A program made the translations under genes and the position numbers. This document shows, piece after piece, positions 11,143 to 20,862 of a stretch of DNA of 64,000 bases. Source of the DNA: Linepithema humile. Its lineage: Eukaryota; Arthropoda; Insecta; Hymenoptera; Formicidae. Within the stretch, counting starts at the first letter, position 1. Every line of letters begins with the position of its first letter. The notes under the pieces were generated by a model. It saw nothing but the letters and a program-made list of their open reading frames with translations. It made no database searches and was not told the DNA's origin. The stretch is from contig NC_090135.1 in the NCBI RefSeq assembly GCF_040581485.1, forward strand, positions 3,775,001 to 3,839,000, read 5' to 3'.

Positions 11143-11368
11143 TGTAAGATAATAATTAAATACGTTACTGGGAAAAACTCAATTTATTGTTATCTTATAT
11201 TTCTTGTCGCTACACGTTGTTACTACTCGTAAGTCGTCTGTCTATCTCGATGTTTTTATCGTTCCCACACACATTCTCCCCTCCTACCGTCCTTCTTTTC
11301 TTTTTCACGCAGTGGCGGCGCGAATCCTGTGGCGCGCTGTTTGATTTCGATCCGTGTTGTTTCGTACA
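11143..11368 (-). repeat. 5' LTR of the first Ty3 element
   Basis: 226 bp, starting TGTAAG and ending CGTACA as read on the + strand. It has one missing base and one substitution relative to the other LTR. It abuts the host duplication CATA at 11369-11372. Confidence 0.9.
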
Positions 11369-11536
11369 CATATGATTTTTCTTTCTCGACGTTTAATGAT
11401 AATAACTCATTAAATTGTATAAATTGTTCTATAATAGTAAATGGTAAAGAAATTGCTAAGTCCTTTTTACATTCCGTTATTAGTGTACCCAATGGACGGC
11501 CAACATGATGCACAAGTGCTAATGTATTTTTTATAT

Positions 11537-11960
11537 CAGGCCTCGGAATTATTTCATCTTTTCAGCCGATTCTCGTGGTATACGCCTCCTTTCCTCTCTT
11601 CACCGCGCGCGCGGCAGCCGCTAGGGCCAGCGCCGCCGAGCGTTAGGAGCGGCGCTATCCGATAAATGTTGGGTTCTTCTCCCTTGATCATTAAAAGTTA
11701 AAAAAATTTATTAAAAATATTTTTTTTATTTTAAAATTTATTATGTGAAAATATTTCAATAGATTTCCACGTCACCCATGAGGTACTATTCTATTGAGGA
11801 AAAAAATATTTTTAATAAATTTTTTTAACATTAATTGGATAGCGCCGCTCCTAACGCTCGGCGGCGCTGGTCCTAGCGGCTGCCGCGCGCGCGGTGAAGA
11901 GAGGAAAGGAGGCATATACCACGAGAATCGGCTGAAAAGATGAAATAATTCCGAGGCCTG
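11537..11960. mobile_element. 424-bp hairpin element with 8-bp target duplication
   Basis: Terminal inverted repeats of about 125 bp start CAGGCCTCGGAATTATTTCA and contain a GC-rich block (CGCGCGCGG, GCGCCGCCGAG). The unpaired middle is AT-rich. It is flanked by a perfect 8-bp duplication TTTTATAT at 11529-11536 and 11961-11968, as for hAT-type elements. It carries no gene. It lies inside an exon of the DUF4806-like gene, and a related element lies at 23491-23927. Confidence 0.88.
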
Positions 11961-12109
11961 TTTTATATCATTAATGTTTTTATGCAAATCGTACAAGATG
12001 CTTCTTTTTACACTTTCAATTTCTTGTTTTATTGTTAATTCAAAACGTTCAAATCGGTCTATTAATTGTGCAAAAGAGTCATCATTATTATATGTTATTT
12101 TACTATTTC

Positions 12110-12780
12110 CCTCTGAAAAGTAAATTTATATACATTTATTTATATACATATTTATTTTTATACATTTTTATATACATATTTATTGATATAAATATAATAT
12201 ATCTATATAGAACTAAAGAATATTGTGTAATGAATTACACTATATGACAAATAATTCATTGTTATTTCTGAATTTAATCTGCTTTTAAGCTGATTTATTT
12301 TTACAAGTGTTTAAACATAAATTAACATGAATTATGTTTTTCAATTTTCTTCTGCTACAGCATATTTAGTCTTCCAAAAACAAAATAAGAAAAAAATATT
12401 TAATACTCTACTTTTTATTAGAATATTAAATATTTCAAATTAAATAATTTATTAAATTCGTTAATTTAAATAAGATAAATACGTGATGTATTAGATTATA
12501 ACTGCACATAACATTAAAACTTTATTAAAACATCATATTAAAATTCAATATATCAAGGATATTTATAATGTAGCTTTTATTGTAAAATATTCGAGTTTTA
12601 TTTTTTAGCAATTTAATTTTTAGTAATCTTTTTTATTGATTATTTGACTTATTTTTTATCTTTGTTACAATATTTGAGTATTCTGTACACAAAAAGAAAC
12701 TATTTTAAAAATATTGGATTTGAAAAAGAAAATCTCATTTGATCTGAAGATATAGTAGTCAAATAATACAATGTCTGTTA
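12110..12780. other. AT-rich intron of the DUF4806-like pseudogene
   Basis: Low-complexity sequence between two exon blocks. The flanking exon phases do not match, so a small exon may be lost or undetected here. No other feature seen. Confidence 0.4.
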
Positions 12781-13336
12781 CCTTTTAATGCAGGCATAAG
12801 GAACATATGATGGTATATTATCTAACGCAGTTGAACAATCTTTCTCTTTAAGAATTACAATGCCAGGATTATCATTTACATTTGTTTCCTCAGCAGTACT
12901 AGATAAAACTGAGTGTGTATACGCTTTCTATAGTCGACGTTTGCCTTGATCATAATTAACTACAAAAGTAATATGAATGAATTTATAATTGCTCTAAATT
13001 ATACATGCTACAATAGATTAAGTTATATATAATACGTTATAAAAATATTTTACAAATATTAAAGCAATGTATAAATTTTAATGATATTCTAATTTTAGCT
13101 TACTTGCTTCTTTTAATATTATGACTTCCCATAATTTCCAATCTTCTTTTGGATCCTTGGATATTTTTGTCCATTTATCAACCTTAGACCAATCTTTTTT
13201 TTCTGGGAAGTAACATAGCCATTTATCCGTGAACTTTAACCATGAACGCGGAACTAATTCTACTGATTCTTCATTAGAATTTTTTGAATTAATGAAAAGA
13301 ACAATAATGTGTGTAGTATCTTTTTTTAATGTATTC

Positions 13337-13930
13337 CTGAAAATAATAAAATAAAAATATGTGTTAAATCAGTAATAACATAATACAAGATCATTAATTG
13401 AGGTTATAATTAAGGTTATCATTTTCTATACTGATATAAATAAATGAAATAACTTACATTTTTATTGTAGCCAATTATCTACAGTAAATTTCATCATGGA
13501 AGATTTTATTACTGTTATTTTAATGGAAAAGTAAAAATGCAAGGAACAAACGTCTTTGTAAGAATTTGTTGAATACGACTTAGGAAGTGTGCTCATAGCA
13601 TGCGGCAGCGCCATAAACAATGAAACAATAGTGATATAGTTCGAAATGCTAATAGAAGTCATAATTCAAATAATGATTAAATTGAAATTGTCAAGTTGTC
13701 ATTTTTTATAATCATTTTTTTTAAACTTCGATGAAACTGTATTACTATTATAATTAGAGTTGCTTGTATTATACTTTAATATATATATATATTATAATTT
13801 TATTTATCATATTTATTTAAACTTATATACTTTTAGATATTCATTATTAACACTTTGTTATATAAATTTTTGTTTATATTATACACATTTATACATTTAT
13901 TTACTGTTATTTTAAATTAATATTTTATTA
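13337..13930. other. AT-rich DNA upstream of the DUF4806-like exons
   Basis: The first exon of that pseudogene starts at a splice acceptor, so at least one upstream exon must once have existed; I cannot identify it here. No other feature is supported. Confidence 0.4.
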
Positions 13931-14257
13931 TTAATGTATTAAAGTTAAGGCATATCTTTTATCACACATTTTTAAATATATACATTTACTTTTTATATCT
14001 GCACCAGAACTTTTTATATGATTTCTTGCACGGTTTCCTAATTCAAATATCTCAAAGTCCGATGATATGTGAGGATATTCAAAAACGTTTCTCTTTATGG
14101 ACATTATATATCCTTCAAATATAACTTCATTTAAATGAGTAATTGCACGTTTTGTTGCATATATATTTTTTACTTTTAAAATGTTTCCATTATATAAAAT
14201 AATGACATTATTATCCCAGATAGCACAGGTAGGATAAACTAACTTAGTAGTTAACAA
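13931..14257 (-). CDS. Unrecognised 108-codon frame
   Basis: Open frame containing HLNEVIFEGYIMSIK and FEIFELGNRARNHIKSSG. I recognise no family. The composition is richer than its AT-rich surroundings would produce by chance, so it may be a remnant exon. Its upstream end overlaps a CCCAGATAGCACA motif at about 14213 that resembles the ends of the element at 1093-5591, so an insertion may have cut it. Function unknown. Confidence 0.25.
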   Translation of the reverse strand: MLTTKLVYPTCAIWDNNVIILYNGNILKVKNIYATKRAITHLNEVIFEGYIMSIKRNVFEYPHISSDFEIFELGNRARNHIKSSGADIKSKCIYLKMCDKRYALTLIH

Positions 14258-15195
14258 TATCGAGATAATATATATTTAATTGCAAGCTTTATTTAGATTT
14301 ACTATTAATGAAAACAATATGTTTCATATTTTCCGACTATCTAGTAGATTTAGCAATAAGCTATTATTGGTTATTTTGTAGTATTCTATCTTTAGTGATA
14401 GGTAGAAAAAATTATAAGTATATTATGCTTCACTGATATCTTACGTATTCTTACGTGAAATGGTAGACATTAAATAATTGAAGAGTATAATACATTACAA
14501 TAGAAGAAAACTTACATTACATTGGTAGCTATATAAGTAGTGACAACCATAAACATGCTTAAAACGTGCTAATATAACTGATATGTAAGATGTATTAGAA
14601 GAGTCTATCATAATAACACAATCAATCAAATACTTTTGGGAAAATGTATAGACAATGAAAGTAGACTTTTAGAATGTTGCAGTAGAATATAATTTGCCCG
14701 GTAAAGTATATTATAAAAAAGTAAAGATGGTATACTGATATTCAACAGTATTTCTTAAATAAAATTAGTAGCATATTATAATCGATTAATACAATAATGC
14801 TTCAAACCAATTACATTCGGGGAAAGATAGAAGCAATGTAATGAGATTTACAGTATATTGTTATAGCAGAAAAGAATCTGCATAGGTAAGATAATAAATT
14901 AATTAAAATATTGTACATGCATTTAACAGTATACGGTAGATCTTTGAAAATTTTAATATATATGACAGGTTTTTTTGAAAGGTTTAATATATACAATTTT
15001 TTTGAAAAGTAAAACAATACTGTTTTGTTTTAGTTGTGACAAGAACGTGTACTTGGCGCCTTTTTTTTAACTTTTTTTAAAAAAGGTAATTTTTTGATAG
15101 ATATTATTTCTTTTTTTTTAATAATATATATACGACAGTTTTTTTTATTTAATATATACAACAATTTTTTTGAAAGGTAAAACACTGTTTTGTTT
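14258..15195. other. AT-rich intergenic DNA
   Basis: No gene, RNA or clear element. The small frames at 14811-15254 are AT-rich translations without domain features. Confidence 0.5.
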
Positions 15196-15207
15196 TGATT
15201 GTAATAA

Positions 15208-15803
15208 AATTGACTGGAAATTATAAATATTGTTGGAACTAACTTAGTATACATAGAACAGAAATATTAAACTTTGAGTTATTTAATTTTATTTATTTTA
15301 GACAAATCATACACTAAAGTCTCTAAACAATTGTCACATAAGGCATAGTGATAATTAGTATGATTGTATAAATTTTAATTTTATCATACTTTCTGTCAAA
15401 AAAGCACATGATTCGAGACTTTAGTGTATGATTTGTCCAAAATAAATAAAATTAACCCTTAATCCCGACTCATGGGTCGTTTTCGACCCAAGCGAAATTT
15501 CAAAGTGCTGTAAGGTACCTCCATTTCTTAATAACAAACTATATAAAAAAATAATTTTTATCAAAATATTATAATTGGGACTTCAAGTTGAAGGTTGAAA
15601 GAAGCTCCATGAATTTTTTCAGATTTTTTAAAGCGTTTTTACTGATCCAAATAACGCAAAGACGCAAAGCGACCCATGAATCGGGATTAAAGGTGCCGAA
15701 AAGAATCGTCGGGATTAAGGGTTAAATATCAAAGTTTAATATTTCTTTTCTATGTATACTAAATTAGTTCTAACAATATTTATCATTTCCAGTCAATTTC
15801 ATA
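15208..15803. repeat. Long hairpin repeat with a nested insertion
   Basis: The left arm 15208-15324 and the right arm (15415-15455 plus 15726-15803) are inverted copies of about 115 bp with some mismatches; they share ACAAATCATACACTAAAGTC near the centre and TTAGTATACATAGAA further out. The right arm is split by a TTAA-flanked element at 15456-15721. Without it the unit would be about 330 bp, probably a non-autonomous inverted-repeat element. Confidence 0.75.
15456..15721. mobile_element. piggyBac-type miniature element
   Basis: 266 bp, flanked by TTAA at 15452-15455 and 15722-15725. The ends are CCCTTAATCCCGAC and its reverse complement, fitting piggyBac ends (CCC...GGG in TTAA). Subterminal copies of ACCCATGA and ATCCCGA are inverted at each side. 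No coding capacity, so it must be mobilised in trans. Confidence 0.82.
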
Positions 15804-16564
15804 CTGTTCTGTCTATCCACTAACCACAGAATACTGAGAGTGTTGTCAACATGTCTTGCTACACTTCTGCACTTTAAGATAAAAAAAAATTTTTTTCATA
15901 AATAATACTATTATTTTGATATACACTATCTTTATTCGTCTCCACAACACGTTATATATACATTTTACGACCGATATTAATTATATCAACGTTAATTAAT
16001 ATCATCAAAGCTGCGATCTGACAGGTCTGAGCGCCGCCATATTAGAAATCTGAGTTGAGTGCGTTCTGATTGGTTGCGTGCTGACGACGCTGACCAATAA
16101 GACATGCGTTACATTTTAGCGTGACATCCGAGAAAAATGATGATTTTTTAGATTTCTCGACTTTGGATGCATATATCTTGATTTATAAAGCACACAAAGC
16201 AAAAACAAGCATATTTTTCTTATGTAATTTGGGTATGCGCTTTCGATTGAGCCTATTACCAACTTAATCGGCCCAGCCGTTATTGAGATCCGATAATCTC
16301 GGCTCATCTGAACCTTCCGTCTCGCGTAAAGATACACGGTCGGTCTTGCGCTGCGCGTGAACTTGGCGCGAGACACTACCGTGTCTCTTGATATGAAGAG
16401 CGTACCACGAGAGTCCTATATAATTGTCATATAAGTAATATATTTTCGGAAAATTTTAAGAAATTATCAAAGTAAATGCGCAGTTGTTTCAGTCTGGTTT
16501 ACGCAAAGCTGAGAGTAAGACGTGTCTTTGCAAATGAAAAAGTGAATCGGTGAAACAGTGAATA
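15804..16564. other. Intergenic region upstream of the Tnp2-like gene
   Basis: No gene is visible. A TATATAA motif near 16418 lies about 145 bp before the ATG at 16565 and could be a promoter element. The 86-codon minus frame at 16116-16376 shows no domain. Confidence 0.35.
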
Positions 16565-16712
16565 ATGAATAAGAAAGTGCTTGTCTACAAAAGAAAAAAA
16601 GCAGATGATTTGTCTGAACGACAAGAACGTCGACGTCATCAAATACAAATCAAGACTGCTAAAATGAATATTATTACTAACAGTAATTCCAATAATGACC
16701 ATTCATCGCAAG

Positions 16713-19700
16713 CATGGTGTAAGAAACAAGGTGTGCTCGTGCGCAGGCATTTTTATTAGCCAATAAAAGAGCGTGACAAGTTTCCGCCATCTTGTAGAAT
16801 TTAAATGGTATTTGAAGCAAGTTGAACAAGTTTTTGAAAAATGTATATAAATATAAATATTTATTGTAAATATATTTTAACATAAATTAAATGACAAATG
16901 TAAGAGGCAATAAATACAAAAAAATATTAATACATTTAAATTACTTAGTAACTGTACAGTTAGTAAATTTTGATATTTTTTTATTATACTTTCTTTTATG
17001 GTTTTCGGCCGAAATTTGTTTATTAATAATTCGCACTCTAATATAAGTGCGCGTACGAATTAAACATAATAATACCTCCCGTGGTATTTTAATATTTTTG
17101 TTTTTTTTTTCTATAATATCTGCTATTGTTTTAAAAATCCAAGGACCCTTCTGAATGAAGTTTCCATGGTAATTTTGGAATTCTTCATTCATTATTTTTG
17201 CAGCTACCAGCAATTCAGAAGAAGGACTTATTAATTTTCCTTTTGAAATGTAATTAATCCAGTCGTTTTGTGGATTAACTATCATTTCAGTCGAAGTACC
17301 TAAATGATTGTATTTCTTTTTAAATCTGAACGCTGCGTAACCGGCAATATATTTAAGGCCTTCTTCTTGAATTATGTCTATAGCATTTCCTAAATCTTCA
17401 ACTTGATTTAGTAAAGCCAGTTCTTGTAATGTAGGGGAATAAGTAAATAAACTTGTACCTGTAACAAGTGGTAAAGCAATATATATATATATATAAATAT
17501 CGTAAGAACTTTTTTTGACAATTTATTCATTTATTTTTACAATTGATGAGCCTAAAGTGTAAAGTGTAAATTATATATTGCATTACTTAATATAAGTTAT
17601 TGTAAGTAATTGATAACAGTAATAATTAATAATTACAAGTTACAAAGTAAGGTTAATTAGAACCTTGGTAAAAATAAAAATTACTATTATTATTTACAAT
17701 TATTATTATAATAAACATTACTATCATTATTATTAATTACTATTATTATTATTTATAAATAATAGTATATTAGATTATTTCAAATTATGAATTAATTATA
17801 GAATTCTATATTATGCTAAATTAATGTACAATCGCATTACTGAAATATAACTTAATATTAATTAATCATATTTAAATTTACTCATGAATCAATACATATT
17901 TATCATTAAGAACAAATAATCTTACCACAAGCAGTATTTTCTTCAGAAACAATATTTGTTTCATAGTCATGAGGTAAATGGTCTTCAAAATTCATCAGAT
18001 GACCAATGCTGAACTCGTCATCATCGTCGATCGGTGACATTTCATTAAAGTCGACATCAATGCCGCTAGTGAGACACGTTTCGTTTGTGGTGGAGTCATG
18101 TGCGATGGTATTGCTTCCCTCAGTGAAAATATCTGTACTATGTTTTCCCAAAACATACCACCGAAGTCTATATCGGATATCTAGTGCCGTCGGCTTATCG
18201 TTTGCTGCTCCCATTGCTCGTATATAGGAGAACAAATTTTCTATAACATCCTGGTTCAAACGGTTGGTTGTTATATATATTTGCGAATCGCCTACATTGA
18301 ATCTGTTGCTTAAATCGCAGTAGAGGTTTTGTAACGATGAGTTACAGATTAGAATTCCTTTTTGAAAAGGAAGCAGAGCCTTTCGATTACCAATTTTCAT
18401 GGTTTCCACAGTTGACGTGACTTCAGCAAGAATATTATTCTGCTGCACAATATTAACGCCGTATCCATTTAATCCAGAATGATTTCCATATTTGCAAACG
18501 CTGTTAAAAATATCAAACCAATCATTGAATAGTTTTAAGAATTTAGCTGTTGCAGCCCATTCTGGACAATTGCTCATGAATCCTTGTGAACCACACCACT
18601 CAATTGCAGCTGCATTTGTAGCAGAAAAAATCTGTGTGGCGAGCTTAACATTCTGGCGTTGCGTTCCTTGGACGTCTAAATGATTTCGTGACAACTTAAA
18701 TGCAATTTTTAAATCGGCACTGTTTATTTGCAATAATCTTTCCAAAGCTGCTGAGGTAATAAAATGTCCATTTATATGAAACCCAGAATCAATGAAATGA
18801 TTTCTTAGTAATTTTAGTAGATGAGGAGCATCAAGGAAAACATGAATGTTTATATCTTCATGACAAGGATGTTGAAAGGACGTTTTGCCCTTTTCTTGTA
18901 AATCAATTAATTTTTTTAATAAATTGTAATTTGATGGCCCCAAATCGCAGGTCATTGCAAAAACAATATAGCCATTGTTATACAATTGAGTGATGATTTC
19001 AAACAATATTTCTTTAGTGATATCTTTGTCGAAAGCATAAAAGATAGGTTGCTTCCATTTTTTAAACAAGCCTCGACCTACAACAACCTGACATTTTTTA
19101 TGAGGTCCAATAACTCCCTCTTGTCTTCTTTCAATGGCTATTTGATTTGACAAATGGATTTCATCAAAACAGATCACCGTTGCTTTCTCCATATCTGTCA
19201 TGCTTTGACCTTTGCATCTCATTATTTGCAAGACGTCCTTCAAAATACCTTCGTTCATGTCAAAATGTGCTACCCATCTTCGGAGAGTTGATAGTGCCGG
19301 AAGAGGTATTTTTTTTGTTTTTCTTAAATACCTGTAAGCTTTCGGGCTTACGCTCCTTAAAGATATTGCTGCCGCAATATCCACCGGAGACCAATGAGTC
19401 ATCTTTTGCTTAGGGTTCATAATCATTTTAATTTGTCCAGGCGTGAAAAAAGGGCTTAGCATGTCTTGCAATTTTTTCTTCATCATCTTATCAAAAAGTT
19501 TATTCTTCCGAACCAGTTGTTGTTGAAGAACTTTATTTTTTAAAAGCAGGGATGCATTTTCCTTCATCAGCTGCTGTACTTCAGCGTTGTTAGAAACTTC
19601 CGATGAACCTTTACGATGAAAAAACATATTAGAAATAAAAATTAATTATTACAATTATGTACATTATGTATATTATGTAATATTTAAAATAATTATATTT

Positions 19701-20862
19701 GTCTTGAAAGTGAATTTGAAGTACTTATACGTTTGCGCAGAAAGCACAAATTTAAATTTAAACATTATTGATTATTACAAAATATGTGCACGTAATGTTT
19801 GGAACGTTTTGAGACTTTAATCAAAATGTAGTTAAATAAAAGAAAACTAAAAAAAAAAAGAAGTTATACATAATAGAAAGACGTACCAAAGTTATCATCA
19901 TTTCTAGAGCATGATGCGACAGGACTCATTGAGCTCGATGCGATTGGACTCGCAGAACATGGTGCTATTTCACTCGCAGAACATACCATTTCACTCACAG
20001 AGCATAGTGCCATTTCATTAACAGAGCATGGTACCATTTCATTTGCAGAGTATGATGATGCGATTGGACTCGCAGAACATGATGCCATTTCATTCACAGA
20101 GCACGATGATACGACTGGATTCGCAGAGCTCGATGCGACACAGTCCGTAGCAATTTGTATGCAATGTGCCACAACATCTGTTTCTGTAAGCATATTCAAT
20201 ATGTTATGTGGCAAATGAGATACAGTTGGGACGTAAGTCAGCAAGGAAGAATGGAATTAAGAAATATATATACATACCTAAAACGTTTTCCATCACAATT
20301 GGAATTGGAATTGCATCTGGTTTTAGTTTCCTACTTTTCACAGGACTATAAGCAGGCAATATCTTACGTAACCACGAAGCATTCTTATATTGCGAAAAAT
20401 CGAAGTGTTCGGAGCAGACACGAGCTATATAAAAAAATTATTAATAATGTATTTTATCAATTTTATATTTTATTAATCTGTCGATATTATATACATACCG
20501 ATTTTTGGATCCACGTTTTCCTTACACAACACTATCCATTTTTCTATCATTTCGTTCTTTTTTGGAAATGAAAAATACCTTATACCGGTATTTTTGGTAT
20601 TTCGTGAATTGTTTTTGCAATTTTTTACCGCACACGACGGCATTTTAAAATATTATTTCTCGAACGTAAATAATAAAAACGCTATAAAGCACTACAAAAA
20701 CTGCACGTATAACCTCTTTATCGTGGCACTTCGAAACCTGTCGCGTTTCTATTGGTGATTTTCAAGATGGCGGAATCTTGTCACGCTTCCCCTTCCCTTC
20801 CCTGCGCAGAACGTGACGAAAATGCATTCGAGGAATGAGCACACCTTGTTTCTTACACCATG
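16713..20862 (-). mobile_element. P-superfamily DNA transposon, apparently complete
   Basis: 4150 bp. Perfect 26-bp terminal inverted repeats begin CATGGTGTAAGAAACAAGG. The 8-bp target duplication ATCGCAAG is at 16705-16712 and 20863-20870. Both the 8-bp duplication and the CATG start match P elements. Subterminal inverted motifs (TGCGCAG, and TTCCGCCATCTTG versus CAAGATGGCGGAA) lie inside both ends and may be transposase-binding sites. It encodes one five-exon transposase with no stop or frameshift. It inserted within an exon of the Tnp2-like gene. Confidence 0.92.
16941..20643 (-). CDS. P-element transposase with THAP domain, five exons, open
   Basis: Exons 20643-20499, 20424-20278, 20183-19887, 19608-17926 and 17458-16941 all join in phase 1 at GT-AG sites, giving 929 residues. 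Residues 1-90 form a THAP zinc-binding DNA-recognition domain (C2CH: MPSCAVKNC then VCSEHF, ending LKPDAIPI). Exon 3 encodes a serine/cysteine-rich degenerate repeat (SCSVNEMA, CSASPIASS). Exon 4 begins with a coiled-coil-like stretch (VQQLMKENASLLLKNK) and carries the RNase H-like core: ICFDEIHL, MTCDLGPSN and NQDVIENLFSYIR hold the candidate acidic catalytic residues by family analogy. Exon 5 has the typical GLKYIAGYAA. It excises and inserts P DNA, with GTP as cofactor in the Drosophila relative. Confidence 0.9.

Larger units (their letters stand above)
6255..11368 (-). mobile_element. Ty3/gypsy-type LTR retrotransposon, young copy
   Basis: 5114 bp, genes on the minus strand. LTRs of 227 bp (6255-6481) and 226 bp (11143-11368) start TGTAAG and end GTACA, and differ by one substitution and one single-base indel. 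The 4-bp target duplication CATA is at 6251-6254 and 11369-11372. A presumed primer-binding site lies 2 nt inside the 5' LTR. There is a gag-protease frame and a separate reverse transcriptase/RNase H/integrase frame; no env-like frame is seen. The near-identical LTRs imply recent insertion. Confidence 0.92.
5720..13336 (-). pseudogene. DUF4806-like multi-exon gene, broken by insertions
   Basis: Five minus-strand exon blocks read in order: 13336-13104, 12959-12782, about 12109-11961 continuing at 11536-11375, 6136-5987 and 5865-5720. The N-terminal part has the VELVPRSWL...WLCYFP and NYDQGKRRL pattern, and the C-terminal part has LPFTIIEQFIQFNELL, then ECGGQKKRSF and WFTGAGDRAGGRKER before a stop. 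From memory this layout matches a large insect family with a DUF4806 domain; its function is unknown. Exons 1-2 and 4-5 join in phase. Defects: an in-frame TAG in exon 2 (after KRRL), phase mismatches at two junctions, a 424-bp hairpin element in exon 3, and a Ty3 retrotransposon on its splice donor. Removing the hairpin element and one 8-bp duplication restores the frame across 11961/11536. Confidence 0.65.

Noticed and set aside
11256..11513. 85-codon frame as a separate gene
   Set aside because: Its first half is a DUF4806-like exon and its second half runs into the Ty3 LTR.
15030..15254. 74-codon lysine-rich frame
   Set aside because: Translation of a T-rich low-complexity run; no support as a gene.
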